A stretch of DNA of 64,000 nucleotides from contig NC_081541.1 in the NCBI RefSeq assembly GCF_901000735.1, positions 5,077,021-5,141,020 on the forward strand, in the 5' to 3' direction. The stretch comes from Corylus avellana. Lineage: Eukaryota; Streptophyta; Magnoliopsida; Fagales; Betulaceae. Of this stretch, positions 36,363 through 48,410 are shown piece after piece. The position numbers and the translations under genes were made by a program. The notes beneath the pieces were generated by a model, which was not told where the DNA came from, made no database searches, and was given only the letters and a program-made list of their open reading frames with translations. Position 1 is the first letter of the stretch. Every line of letters starts with the position of its first letter.

Positions 36363-36373
36363 TGGTATCAAAG
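36363..36373 (+). other. Primer binding site of the Copia element
   Basis: TGGTATCAAAG lies 2 bp after the LTR end CAACA. It is one mismatch from the usual plant Copia site TGGTATCAGAG. Confidence 0.75.
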
Positions 36374-36875
36374 TTTAGGTTCAAGAAATCAAATTGACGG
36401 CAAATATAGTGAGTACCAAGTTTGAAGTTGAGAAGTTTAATGGGAAGAATAATTTCTCTCTTTGGCAGAAAAGGATAAAGGATTTGCTGATTCAACCAAT
36501 GAGTTCATAAGGCGTTATTGGGAAAGGCGAAGAGGCCCGAGAAGATGGAGAATGACGTTTGGGAATAGATGGATGTGAAGGCTGCTAGTGCAATATGTCT
36601 TAATTATTAGATGAAGTCATTCACAATGTGATTGATGAAGAAAATGCATAATCAATTTGGCAGAAATTGGAGAGTGAGTATATGACAAAGAATTTAACGA
36701 ATAAGTTATACGTGAAGAAGCAACTATATGGTTTACAAATAGAGGAAAATACAAATATGCTGGAGCACCTCAACAAGTTCAACATGTTGAATACACAATT
36801 GTTGAATTTTGCAATGAAGATTTGAGAAGAAGATAAAGCGATACTTTTGTTGACATTGCTTCCCCTTTCTTATGT

Positions 36876-39648
36876 TGTAATACCCCAATAAAAATAATTG
36901 TCTTTACTAAAAGATTTTCTACAAAGAGCGACTAAAAGACTTTATATAGAACATGGTTTTAGGAGTGGGCAGATTAACCGGTTACCGATTACCGGCCATG
37001 TACCGGTTTCGACCGAACCGATATTAACCGTAACCGATATACCGATATTCTTATCGGTTAAATTTTTTATACCGGTATGCTTATCGGTTCGGTTCGGTCC
37101 GGTTAGAAATTTTATATCGGTTAACCGTTTAACCGATATAAACCGTTAAGTAGGGATGCCAAAACGACGTAGTTTTGAGATTATATATATACCTATGTAA
37201 ACTTATCTTAATTTGGGTTTGGGTAGGTTTGATTTTTTTTATAGTGATGGCATTAAATGAGATTTCTTTGTCTTTGGTAAAAACATTTTTTATTAACTAG
37301 TTTTGTTAGTCTAATTAGCATTCATTATGTTAATTAGTCAATTTACTTTGGAAAAATGTATTTTATAATAGAAAAAAAAAAAAATTGTGGTGGATCAATA
37401 TAAAAAAAGCGTCAATTTTTAGTCCGAAAAACAAATATTTGAGTCCCAACAAAAAGTATTTGGGTTCTCAAAAGTAAAAAAAACTCATTTTTGACCCAAC
37501 AAAATAAATCAATATAAAGCTCACGATTAAATCGGTTAACCGGTTTAACCGAACCGTTTAACCGTGTACCGTTATAACCGATAATTTCGGTTAAAATTCT
37601 TATTAGTCCGGTATCGGTTAATAAACCATTTAACCGAAAATTATCGGTTAATAATCGATAAGAGCCAAAATCGGACCGTTTTGACCGATACCCAGGCCTA
37701 CATGGTTTTATAACAAAAGACCTAAGCCTATACACATAACCAAGACTTTTAAAAGTTTTGAGGTAAAAACCCAAGCTCACCTCTTTCTCCTTTGTCTCTA
37801 GTGAGGACGTAGGACAAAGGACCAACGTACGTACGCCTCTAACCTATAGTAAGTATGTACTGGGGACCACACCAGACGTACGCTACTATTGGGTTGACCA
37901 CTGGTTAATGACTATACGTACGATGCAACCTTTGGATAGTTGCGTAAATAGTACTAGACGTACGCCTCTATAGTACCATACATATGCTACTTTTCAGAGT
38001 AGTTTGCAGCGCATTCAGCTTTTCTCACCTATAAATAGCCTACTTCCCCTCGCCCCTTGAACGCATTTGTCGCTCCAGACTCCCTGTGAAACCTCTTGTG
38101 TGAGTGTCTTGTAAGTTTTGTGAATTAGGAGAGAGAAGGAAGAAAGCTTGTGTTCTTGCTATTTTTTTTAGGTAACCCATGCTCATTTCGATGTTTTTAA
38201 TATTACTATGTTATAAGTTTCAAATACACTGTGTTAAGCTCTTGCATTCCTTTTCACAAAAACAAATAAGCGTTTTCAAAAGAGTTTAAATCACCTATTT
38301 TCCTCGTATTGCATGTTGATATGTTTTCCTTACAAAGCATGTGCTCATTTAGTAGCCTAGAAGAAGTTATAGTAGCTTCTAGAATTCATAGAAGCCTTGA
38401 AACTCAGTTTGGAGCTTTCGACCAGAATACCTAACTCATTGACCGGACGTACGCTCTCGAGCCCGTACGTATGGCTAGGAGGTCAGGCGCCTGCCCTTTA
38501 GCTCCACTTGGGCAACTTAAGCTCTAGCAACCCTTTTTTTTATATAGGACCTAGTATCCTACTTGTAAAGGTCCTCTAGTACTGCGTATAACGACGTGCC
38601 GTATTTCCTTATAGTAGGGTTTAGTAATGTCGGAGGATTTAAGCGAGCGTACGAGGTAAGTAAATGCTTACAAACACTTTTCTTAAAAATGTGAGATATG
38701 TCAGTTGACTGACCACGAGTATGATATAAGCATGTCTACATTTTGTAACTACTTGGTAACTGCTTTATTAACTGGTTGATAAGATGCATTGTATGACATG
38801 GTACACCGGTATGTGTGATATAATGGCCATGAACTTACTATATAGACTGAATGTTATGGTCAAATGTGCATGTGTTATATGGGTCAAAGATCCAATGGTT
38901 GTTTCGTGACCAGCATAGCCTTAACGGGTGGTCACTACAAGACGTACATCATTAGTGGTGTGGGCCACTCGAGGTCAGACTCGGTCTTGTATCTAGTGTT
39001 ATGAACGGTAGTGTACAATATCTGGGGCACCAGTGTTGTATTACAGGTCCATCGGGACAGTGCTAACTCTGCTGAGAAGATGTAATATCTCGAGTAGACT
39101 ATACATGAGAGTTATGACTTATAAAGCTAGTCTTTTTGCATTAAAATATTTGGGTGATTGCCGCCGAGAGTACACAATCATTTATTCAATCAAACCAAAT
39201 TTTTCGAGGTGTATTAACGGAGACAATACCTTCTTTTCAAACGATTACTAAAACTGCACTTTTATTTCTGCTTAAATGGGCTCATGGCATACCCAATTGT
39301 GAGGTTTACTTACTAAATCATTAGACTTACGATGTTATCACTTTTACAGGGAGTATGTCTTTAAAACCCAAAAGTGGCACGGTTATCACCACAGACTTTA
39401 CTTTAAAGAATTACATGTTGTTATCAGGTTTGTTTATTATTGTTGTTAGATGCTCCATGACTTTGAGTTTGAAGATTATACTTGTCCATTTGATGATTTA
39501 TTAGTTTTCTCAGATTTGTTTCACATTTCTATGCATTAACTCTGATAATGCTAGAAGGGCGATTTCCCATTGGCCACAAGTTGGTCTTACTGGGGGAATT
39601 GCAAGTAATCCTACTAGGTTAGTCAAGGTTGATTTTGGGGGCATTACA
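36876..39648 (+). mobile_element. Solo LTR inserted in Copia gag (about 2.0 kb without its own insert)
   Basis: Starts TGTAATACCCC and ends GGGGGCATTACA, a TG...CA inverted terminus. TATG flanks both sides (36871-36874 and 39649-39652), and removing the element rejoins the gag frame. A TATA-like CCTATAAATAG lies near 38029. Repeated CGTACG words occur between 37820 and 38470. No internal coding region is present, which is expected after LTR-LTR recombination. Probably Gypsy class by size and ends. Confidence 0.8.
36960..37700. mobile_element. hAT-like MITE inside the solo LTR
   Basis: Ends TAGGAGTGGGC and GCCCAGGCCTA-type are inverted (TAGGCCTGGG on the other strand). The 8-bp CATGGTTT is duplicated at 36952-36959 and 37701-37708, as for hAT elements. 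The subterminal regions are packed with ACCGGTT/AACCGAT words in both orientations, about 230 bp on the left and 220 bp on the right. Confidence 0.85.
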
Positions 39649-39975
39649 TATGATCACTTGGTTACGACATTGTTATATGGGAAAGAGAATCTAACATTTG
39701 AAGAGGTGACAAGATCTCTCTTATCACATGAGACGCGGAGAAAACCTGTCAATGATCAGGCTGATGGGCTTGTTGCACGATTCGAGCCAAAGGGCGAAAG
39801 AGATAAGTTTAAGGGAAAGAATGGCAAAGGTAAGCAGTCTCGGTCTATGTCACGATTGGCACAGGGTGGAGAATCTTGGTCAGATGCAAAAGATGTGGAG
39901 TGTTAATGTGCTATTATTGTAACAAGAAAGGGTACTACAAAAATTTTTGCAGGCTGATGAAACAAGACCTGGAAG

Positions 39976-41321
39976 TAGGGCTGGCAAAATAGGTACCTGG
40001 CACGACTCGATTACAACCCGCGGGTACCCGTTACACGATTTGCCTATACACGAACACGACCTGTTTAGCTAAACAGGTAATCGGGTCTGACACGATTATA
40101 ACACGAAAAATAGCTTGGTAATCCGACACGACCTGTTTTACCCATTTAAAATAACTGGGTCATATTGGGTAGACACGACCCGACACGATTAAAATAACTT
40201 ATTACTTTCTCTCTTTTTTTTAGAAAAAAATGACTAAATTGTGAGAGACCCTTACATCAACAAATTTTGCAATTTTGTCCCTTCCCTTCGAACACCCCAT
40301 GACCGGTTCTCTGCCACTGGCAGCCGGCTCCACCGCACCTACGGCCGGCCAGTTTCTTTCTCTTTACTTCCAAACAACAATGGTGAAACCCAACACGAAG
40401 TTCGTTATTTACCTTGTCCAAACGGAATGAAACGAGTCATTTCAAGCTCTAAGTTCCGGTTCAAACGTTTTCTTTCTTTCTTTCTTCTTCTTTTTTCCAA
40501 GGTGAATTAGTACTACTAAGATTCACTGTGTTTTCTTGAACTTGGAGGTGTGAAGTTTGCACTTTTCAAGTGGGCATTTGTGATTGTCTCTGGGTTTGGC
40601 GTTTTGGGAAAGTTTATGACTCGTCGAACAAGGTATGGGCTGGAATTGGCTTTTGTTTCCGTTTCTATATTGGTTTTTAGTTCAATTTTTTTCCTCTTTT
40701 TTTTGTTTGGTTGCTAAGAAAATCGGGGAAAGTGATGGAAAAGAAAATCAAATTGTTGAGCGTGACCCAACCCAGATTTGGAAGCTTTAATGGCCACAGA
40801 ATCCCATCTCAACAACAAGATCAACAACCCAACAAAAACCCAATCAACAAAACCCACATAAATTGAAACCTTAAATCAAAATCCCCAAATCAAAAGAACC
40901 CAATCATCAAAACCCACATAATTTCTCTTCTCCATTACCCATCAGCCTTCACAAACCCAATCTCTCTCTCTCTCTCTCTCTCTCTCTGGGTTCTCATCTA
41001 CCTTAAACTTACAAATTTCGACGATGACCTTCGATGTATTCCAAAGGTGGCTCCTTGAATTCCGGTGCAGCGTGTGGCTGGAGAGGTGCGGTGGTTTGTG
41101 GGTTGGTGCCTTGGAGGGTTAGAAGGAAATTGAGGACTTTTTTTTAAAAAAAAAAAAATTATAATAAATAACGGGTCTGGTGGGTTGACTCGCCGGGTAA
41201 ACCCACCAGACACGAAATTAATCCCGATTAAGACCCGAACCCAATAAGGCCAAACCCAATACCTATTTTTCGTGTTGTGTTCATGTCGGGTTCGCAGGTT
41301 GTGTCAAAATTGTCGGCCCTA
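39976..41321. mobile_element. hAT-like non-autonomous element in Copia gag
   Basis: Left end TAGGGCTGGCAAAAT, right end ATTGTCGGCCCTA. The 8-bp CCTGGAAG is duplicated at 39968-39975 and 41322-41329. Subterminal repeats of ACACGACCCG/CGGGTC type occur at both ends. The ~1.35 kb body has no transposase that I recognise. It includes a (CT)n run near 40958-40987. Confidence 0.85.
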
Positions 41322-41454
41322 CCTGGAAGATAAGAAGAATCAGAAAGGTTCCACAGATTCAATGAGTGTGGCCGATGGTGAGTCTAATGACAACGAGGTT
41401 AGCGCAGATGTTCTTTCAGTTTTCTCAAGTAAAAATTCTCTCATAGACTCTTGG

Positions 41455-42642
41455 TGTAGTGCCCCATATTTTAAAAATATTATTTTAGAGATATTTATTT
41501 GATGATGATTATTTTAATATTCATAGTAGCCAATGATTTTAATTCTTGGAAAATTTATAGTGTTTCGGAGAGTGGTAATTAGAGAATGGTAATTTATGGA
41601 ATAATAGAATAGTAATTGGTAGAAAGAGTATCATATGGTAGTTAGAATAGTGATGGAAGGTAGAATAGTTAATGATAAGTATAATAGCATTTGGTAGGTA
41701 GAATAGTAAATGGTAGATAGAAGAGTAATGGAAGGTAGAATAGTTAATGGTAGGAAATAGTATTTGGTAGGTGGAATAGTAAAGGAATGGTAGAATTATA
41801 AATGAAAGGTAGAATAGTATTTGGTTTTTTTCCTAGAAATAGATCTTCCTCTTTCACAATTTCACCACTCATCTCCCTTCTCTCTCACATATTCTTTATT
41901 CTTCCGCTTTCTACTTAGTCTTTCTTCTTTCTGAGAGTGTTTACACAGAGCAGAGAAAGAAAGGGCAAGACAAAGCGCTGTAAAAAAGAAAGAACACGAG
42001 AGAGAGATCTAGCAGAGAGATGTTGAGAGGCAGAGTTAGAAGGAGAGACAGTGAGACGAAGATAATTCAGAGAAAGATGGAGACAGAAAATCAGAGATTG
42101 AGAGGGAGTTTTTGGAGACAGTGAGAGATATTGAAAGAAAGAGATTGTGCGAAGCAGAATGAGTTTCAACAAGTAATTACCTTTGATGATCCTTTCATCA
42201 AATCCACTGTAAGTATTCTTACTTATTGAGAGCGATATTGATATTCAATAATACAAATCTTTATAGTTTTATTAAATGTCTGGCCTTTTGATATAATTGC
42301 TTCAACAATGATTTATATTATCGTGAATCAATTGACTCATTACTTTACAGTTTTTGTAGTGCTTGCGGGAATGGAAAGTCAAGGTAATTATGTAGTTGTG
42401 ATTAGAGATTCATATTTGAGATGTACAGAGACTCCAAGTTGGTATAGTTTGTCTAGAGTTTCGACAATCAGATAGATTTGTATAAATGCCTTGTTCGGCA
42501 TAATTGTGGGTATTTTGTATAAATAAAAGTATTTTAAGAGTATTGTTTTGATAAATTTCAGATTTTTCGCTGTGTAAGATTATTTCAGTGTAACACTCGA
42601 TTTATTTACAAGATAAAAGAAGAGAAATATCGGGATGTTACA
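41455..42642 (+). mobile_element. Solo LTR with perfect 5-bp target duplication
   Basis: Starts TGTAGTGCCCC and ends CGGGATGTTACA. CTTGG is duplicated at 41450-41454 and 42643-42647. Excision in silico restores the Copia reading SWVFDS across the site. A tract of GGTAGAATAGT-like imperfect tandem repeats fills about 41575-41825. Length 1188 bp, no internal region. Confidence 0.85.
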
Positions 42643-43127
42643 CTTGGGTTTTTGATTCTACTTGTTCATATCATATGTGTCCGAATAGGCAGTGGTTCAA
42701 CACATTTAAATCATGTAACGCGGGTATAGTACTAATGGGCAATGATGCTAGGTGTAAGGCCATTGGACTAGGTACCATAACAATCAGGATGTTTGATGGG
42801 ATTGTTAGGATACTCACTAATGTCAGATATGTTATCGACCTTAAGGAATATTTGATGTCATTAGGCACGTTAGATTCTTTGGGCTATGGTTATTCAGCCA
42901 AAAATGGAGTTATGAAAATAACTAAAGATGCTATGGTGATAATGAAAGGTAATAAACTTGGCAATCTGTATAAGTTACTTAGAGACACAGTTATAAGTGG
43001 AGCTGCAATGTCCACCTCGGCAGAACCAAATAAATCATTGGATTATGAATTACAATCCATCAGTTAAATAGAGTTGATTATGTCTTTTCCATTAGATATT
43101 TGCAATGTACAATATCACATAAAGACA

Positions 43128-43300
43128 AGAGAAATGCTACACATCCCAAATTTGTTTATCAAAAATTGATTTCTAAATGATGTGTCACCATCTCATGAGT
43201 TGGTGACACACTTCCCAAAATAATAAATCTCATGAAATGGTCTAACATCATTTGTGAACCAACTTTTGAGAAACAAATTTTGCATGTGTAGCACTCCTCT
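43128..43300. mobile_element. MITE in duplicated GGCT2 intron 2
   Basis: The left end AGAGAAATGCTACACAT and the right end ATGTGTAGCACTCCTCT are inverted repeats. The interior also carries an inverted pair (GGTGACACAC with GTGTCACC). It is absent from the other copy near 26759. Confidence 0.75.
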
Positions 43301-43447
43301 AAAGATAATAGCTTTCACATTACCACACAATAATCAATGCATGATTGAGAATTACCAGCACTCAAGTAATAGATAGACCAACAAGAAAATTGATAATTGA
43401 AAAACAGGGAAGTGGGCGTCGATGTTTGTCAATAAAAACATATATAC

Positions 43448-43722
43448 ACAGACTTCCCCTTCTGCAGGCTCCAATGTCACTGTCCTCCCTGGATACTCCG
43501 GTGCCCCTCTGTGGTCTGTACTACCTAAATTGTAATGACCCACCAGACAAAACATGAACAAAATAGGAGGAATATATATAACACACAACACACGCACACA
43601 CACAGAAGAGTACCTTGATAGAAGACACGGCGATAGTCTTTGATGAAACCAACAAGGCGATGATCGTAGTTAAAGCCAGCTTTCCATATAAGAGAACCAT
43701 ACCCAAATACCCACATCACCAT
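43448..43722 (-). pseudogene. 5' fragment of GGCT2 (exons 1 and 2 only)
   Basis: Exon 1 is 43722-43614 and exon 2 43524-43448, with intact splice sites and only one amino-acid change seen (HRGAPEYPG against HRGTPEYPG). The start codon and GYGSL loop are intact. Exons 3-8, including the catalytic Glu, are absent, because the sequence runs into the truncated Copia element at 43027. The 4-bp shortening before the ATG removes the upstream in-frame ATG of the full copy. It cannot encode a working enzyme. Confidence 0.9.
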
Positions 43723-45165
43723 TTCTCTCCCACCTTCTTACTCTCACTTTCTTTTCTTTCTAATACAATCACTGCTTTCTCTCTCCACAGACGATGCAGG
43801 ACCCAGAGAGAGAGAGAGAGTCTATGTATCGAGTGGGTCTGGTTTGCGCAAAGCTAGAGAGGACAGAGGCTTTGCGAATTGCGACCAATACTGTTAAGGC
43901 GGAGGCCTACGGGGTTGGTCGGGCCTCCACTAGGAACTCGCCATGACAGCACAAAGGATAGTACTATGGTGTGAGCTTGAGAGGGTCTCATTTGGATTTC
44001 CATTTTTATTTATTTTATTTTATTAATTTGAAGGTAAATTATAACCGCATGAGAAATTAGATATGATTTCACTACAATAGTATAATTTGATTATGATTTT
44101 TCTTTTTCTTTGTAAATAATATTTATAGATTATAGTTGTTTTAAGCATTCTTTAAACTGATATTAATGCAATTTGGGCCTTATAATTGATTAGAGTCAAG
44201 GGTTGTGATCATGATATATATATTGTTTATTTTGGCTTTATTAATGTCACCCATTCTTCGTGTATATGGGTTCAATTTGCAATTAAAGACCCCTAAAATG
44301 ATTTTGGGAACTATTTTTTTTTTTAAAGGTAAATATTGTAAAATTTCATTAAAAGGATCATGAACAAACAACTTGCTCACTAAGTATAATGTTCCATTCA
44401 AACTTGCTCAAAGATTGGGTTTCTTCGCTAAATAGTGAGTAATTCTTTGATTTCTAAGCATTTATCGCAATAATTATCTAATAAATTTTTAATGAAATTT
44501 GACATGATTTAGGATTACAAAGAATAATGCATACGTGTGTATGGGAAAGGGAAAAAAAATACTTATGTTTTTGATAAAAATTTAGAATACTTTATCAGAG
44601 TTATCTCCTACTACAATTTTTTTTTTTAAAATTCATTATAATCCACATTTTATGAAAATAGGTGCCACATATATAATCGCATTTTAGTAGTAATGTAGTA
44701 AACATCATGTGAATTATCATGTGAGTTTATAAAAATAATAAGTATCGTCTGAATAATACGTGTCAATTCACATTTTAGTGGCTGATAACTTGATAATATG
44801 TATCACGTTAACTATCAAAGTCAACTTCTAAATAACTTGTGTTAAAAGTTAGTTGTATTTCTAGCAAGTATTCTTTGCTTTTAGCTTCACCCAACACTTG
44901 GATGAGATACGAATAAAATAAAATAGATGTAAAACAAGGTTCTTCATTCGATGTCAAGTATAAACAGGCCGGCCCCACGCTCCAACAAGCCCACTAACAA
45001 AATCAAAATAGTATATATAAAAGTGCTATTTCTAACCTATTATATGTATTCGACATGTGATTAAAATATATGAAATTCTCAAGCACATGTTTAAAAATGC
45101 ATGTTTTCTTGAGATCGAATTAAAAAAAACTTTATAATATGGGGGGTGACGTAAGGAATTTTTAT
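43723..45165. other. Duplicated GGCT2 promoter and spacer (copy 2)
   Basis: Matches 27176-27390 and then 27987-29130, skipping the TIR element. It includes the empty site ACAGCACAAAGG near 43949. No gene seen. Confidence 0.75.
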
Positions 45166-46749
45166 GGGGAAAATACAATTTACCTCTTAAACTGTCAACT
45201 CATTTGCACTTTAACGTCTAATGTTTAAAAAGTGACACTTGACCTCCTCAAAGTTTAACACAGTGACAAAAAAAACCCATGTGTTACTTTTGAGCGTGAA
45301 TTTGGACGGAAACCTATAAAAGCATCTACAGCCGTAAGAGGTCTTGTACCTAGTCAAAAATCACAATTCTCTATTTTAGCTATTCAATTTTTAATACAAA
45401 ATCCAACAAATTCTTTATTTCATTATCTATTTTTTAAAAAAATATTATTTTTTAATCTTTCTTTATTTGTTTTTTCACTTCTCTCTCTCACTCTTACCTC
45501 TCAACCCAAACCCGAACCTCCCATGACCAGCTATTCCTTCTCAACCCAAAGCTCCCATGGCCAGCTCTGCAATTAGCTCTCTCTCTCTCTCTCTCTATTT
45601 TCGCTCTACATTTTTTAAATACGCATGCTATTCAATTTTTTGGGGGAGCTTTTAGTAATTCAAAAGACTTGAATTTGTATCATAAATTTATGAAGATATA
45701 AGAGAGAGAAACGTTGAGGGAGGGAGAGAAGAGAGAGAAAATAATGTGAAAATAATATTATATTCAACAATCTAGTGTGCTACAGTACTAAATAACAATA
45801 CGAAACTATTCGCTATAGCAATTAAGATATAATAGCTAATATGAAGCTATTCTGTTTGAGTAAAAAAAATGGCAAAAATAGCTACATGTAGCTAATATCT
45901 GTCTTTTAACTACACTGTTAGAAATGCTCTAAGGGCGTGTGACTCACATGATTTTTCTCTAATTATTATGCCCAAAGCACCCTCTCCCAATTCCAATAGA
46001 TCGCACCCTACCCCATCTGCCCCATCCCCATTGTTGCTACAGTGAAAAAGCCCCCCTCCATCGATCTGCGCGCACCCACTCCTCCCCCTCTCCCTCGATC
46101 TGATCATCTCTCGCACTCAGCTCTCTCTCACTCGATTTGTTCCCATACTGTTGCTCTTGATATCCCTCATGAGTTTGGTCCCTCTCTTGCTTAAAATGAT
46201 ATACCAAAACAATAGTGGAAATTGAGTTACATGCAAGGGACCTTTTGGTTACTCTGCTTGTTGTTGAACTGATTTGTTGGAATGTGTGAAAGAATTGAAT
46301 AAAACTTGGTCTGTTTCTCACTCACGACAGCACTGATTTAAAGCTTTGTTAGATTTTTCTTTCATGCAAAGAGTAATATGATGAACAATAAGGCTGGCAA
46401 TAAGTTTATGCTTAAATAACTATGGAAATTTCTCTCTTCCTTGAGGTTATTTGTGTGCCATACTGCAATGTGAACGTTCACAGCAACAATGGGGAAAATG
46501 GGGATGGGGCAGATGGGGTGGGTGCGATCTATTGGAATTGGGGAGAGGGTACTTTGGGCATAATAATTAGCGAAAAATCACGTGAATGGCACGCCCTTAG
46601 GTTTCCGTCCAAACTTACGCCCAAAAGTAACAGATGGGTTTTTTTTGTCACTGTGTTAAACTTTGAGGGGATCAAGTGTTACTTTTTAAACATTAGACGT
46701 CAAAGTGCAAATTAATGAATAATTTAGGAAGGTAAAATGTATTTTCCCC
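45166..46749. mobile_element. Mutator-like non-autonomous element with very long TIRs
   Basis: The ends GGGGAAAATACA and TGTATTTTCCCC are the tips of inverted repeats at least 150 bp long. With a nested insert left out, they extend to about 270 bp. A perfect 9-bp duplication AATTTTTAT flanks it (45157-45165 and 46750-46758), the hallmark length of Mutator. The middle (about 46120-46480) shows no recognisable transposase or captured gene. Confidence 0.9.
45317..45929. mobile_element. MITE nested in the left TIR of the Mutator-like element
   Basis: The left TIR is interrupted after GGACGGAAACCTA and resumes at TAAGGGCGTG. The right TIR reads through ACCTAAGGGCGTG without interruption. The insert ends are AAGCATCTACAGCC and the complement of GAGCATTTCTAACAGTGTAG. 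TA or TAA appears duplicated. The superfamily is not settled. Confidence 0.75.
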
Positions 46750-46922
46750 AATTTTTATTTCAAAAAATTGGGCCACATCTTCAAGTTACCAAGACTTTGA
46801 TTCCCCTTTTGTTTATCCTTATATTTGCATTTTAATCCTAGGACCAGTATAACACATGCAAAGTCTCCTATATTCTTTTCCATTATAGATTTGGTATATA
46901 TATTTCATAAGCATAAGTCGTT

Positions 46923-48245
46923 TGTCTTGATTTTATGTTTTAATTTATATATTATTATTTATTCAAATGGATTATTCTTTCTTTTGGAAAATTTGCATTG
47001 AATTCAAAGAATTAATTGTGTAGAGTAATGTGTTTTTGTGTGTAATGCACATTGTTTACGTGTTTAATTAATGGAAAAAAATTGGCTTTCAAGGTTTCAT
47101 TTGAACCGCGAGAAGTATACAAAAAAAGATAGTTCTTTCCCGTTATATCAGTCTTTTTTTTTTTTTTTATGTGGTTTTGTTCTTATGGTTCCGTTTCCTG
47201 TCCATATTTTCTATTATAATATATATTGTTTTTGAATTATTTTTCTTTTTAAATTTTACACTAAATTTAGGGGAATGATAGTGAGAGAGAGTTTCTTATC
47301 ATTTATTTTGGTATGAGGTATGGCAATTTTTTTAGTTTATGTTGTTGTTGTATTTTTTTTTTCAACCACCCTTCGCATATATAATGTAAAAGAAACTATT
47401 TCCCACTACCAACATTCTTTTTGTTTACCATGTAACCAAGCTAACTGGAATTGGGTATAAACATTCTCATACTTTTGAGCACACTTTGTTAATTTTGTCG
47501 ATGAAAAAGTTTATATGCTAAAAACAAAGGCTTACAAGTAGAAGTTTGTGCTTAGTGATATTATGGTCTTTTGATCGTTAAGAATATTTACAAGACTCAT
47601 TTATATACTTATAAGATTGTTAAAATCAGAATTTTATATTAAGTATGGTTGAAAAATTGTATTGAATGGTTATATAGCCAAAACTTATGGTTTTAAAGTA
47701 ACATAATGTTAGTAGTATAAGTTTTTTTCTAATAATTCATGCCAGAGTTTTGTATTCATGTCTTTGTTTTTAGGTCCTCCAATATTCTTGCCACGTTTTT
47801 AGTTGACGAGAAGAAAGTTCAATTACTGAAAGAAAAGTTAAGAATATTAGTATTAATATTTGAAAGAAAAATATTTTTCAATGGAGAAAAAAGTGGTATT
47901 ATTGTTGGGATATGATAGATTGTTGTTGGTTGGGTTTTTATGACATTGTTCATTTTTTACTATTGATTAATCCAGGTTTTCATGTATGAGAACAAATATT
48001 TATCATGTTCAATTTATAACGATTAAAATTTATGAATTTTTAAATTTATTTAATATAAGAGTTTATGGTTTTAAGTAAAGAAGGGAAATATGGTTCAAAA
48101 TGATCTTATAAATATTTTTTTTTTCATTTTTAATAGCAATAAGTTAATTGAGTGAAGAAAAGAAAATTTGTTATATTGATAATCTTTTAAAAACTTTTTA
48201 AATAAATTATAATAAGAAAAACCCGCCCATAGCGCAGGGTATAAG
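46923..48245. other. Insertion or replacement absent from copy 1; possible Helitron-like 3' end
   Basis: Between GCATAAGTCG and TATAATTAGCAAC, copy 1 has about 110 bp and copy 2 about 1.3 kb of different AT-rich DNA. The right end contains CCCGCCCATAGCGCAGGG (48222-48239), an imperfect hairpin like those near plant Helitron 3' ends, but the expected CTRR end is not clear. No open reading frame of note. Confidence 0.35.
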
Positions 48246-48410
48246 CTTGTATATTATAATTAGCAACATATATAGCAAAACATAAATAACTTAATTATTT
48301 ATATAGCTCTTATTGTAAATGATCCCAATGAACATTAAATAAGTTAAAAGCAGATCGATACACATTAATCCAAGCTTGGAGAAAGAAAGTGTATGAAATC
48401 TTTCACAACC

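Larger units (their letters stand above)
33123..43027 (+). mobile_element. Ty1/Copia retrotransposon, nested and truncated
   Basis: The 5' LTR starts TGTTGAGGTGG at 33123 and ends TTTTTGCACAACA at 36360, but is split by another element (33485-36057). A TATA-like TATATAAAGG lies near 33270. The primer binding site follows the LTR. Decayed gag and the start of pol are spread over 36390-43027, interrupted by two solo LTRs and a hAT-like element. No integrase, reverse transcriptase, RNase H or 3' LTR is present. The sequence passes straight into duplicated GGCT2 intron DNA at about 43028. Confidence 0.85.
36390..43027 (+). pseudogene. Copia gag-pol remnant in four pieces
   Basis: Piece 1 (36390-36875) has the Copia gag start (KFEVEKFNGKNNFSLWQKRI) with early stops and an ACG where ATG is expected. 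Piece 2 (39649-39967) continues with DHLVTTLLYGKENLTFEEVT and a degenerate zinc knuckle. Piece 3 (41330-41454) continues gag. Piece 4 (42648-43027) carries the protease to pre-integrase region (WVFDSTCSYHMCPN, VRYVIDLKEYLMSLGTLDS). The pieces fit end to end once the inserted elements are left out. The frame is broken by stops and the rest of pol is missing, so it is dead. Confidence 0.85.

Noticed and set aside
36898..37149. Plus-strand ORF in the ACCGGTT-rich region
   Set aside because: It runs through subterminal repeats of the hAT-like element and is low-complexity.
46923..48245. Helitron call for the copy-2-specific 1.3 kb
   Set aside because: Only an imperfect hairpin near the right end supports it. 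The 5' TC, the CTRR end and insertion between A and T could not be confirmed, so it is listed only as possible.
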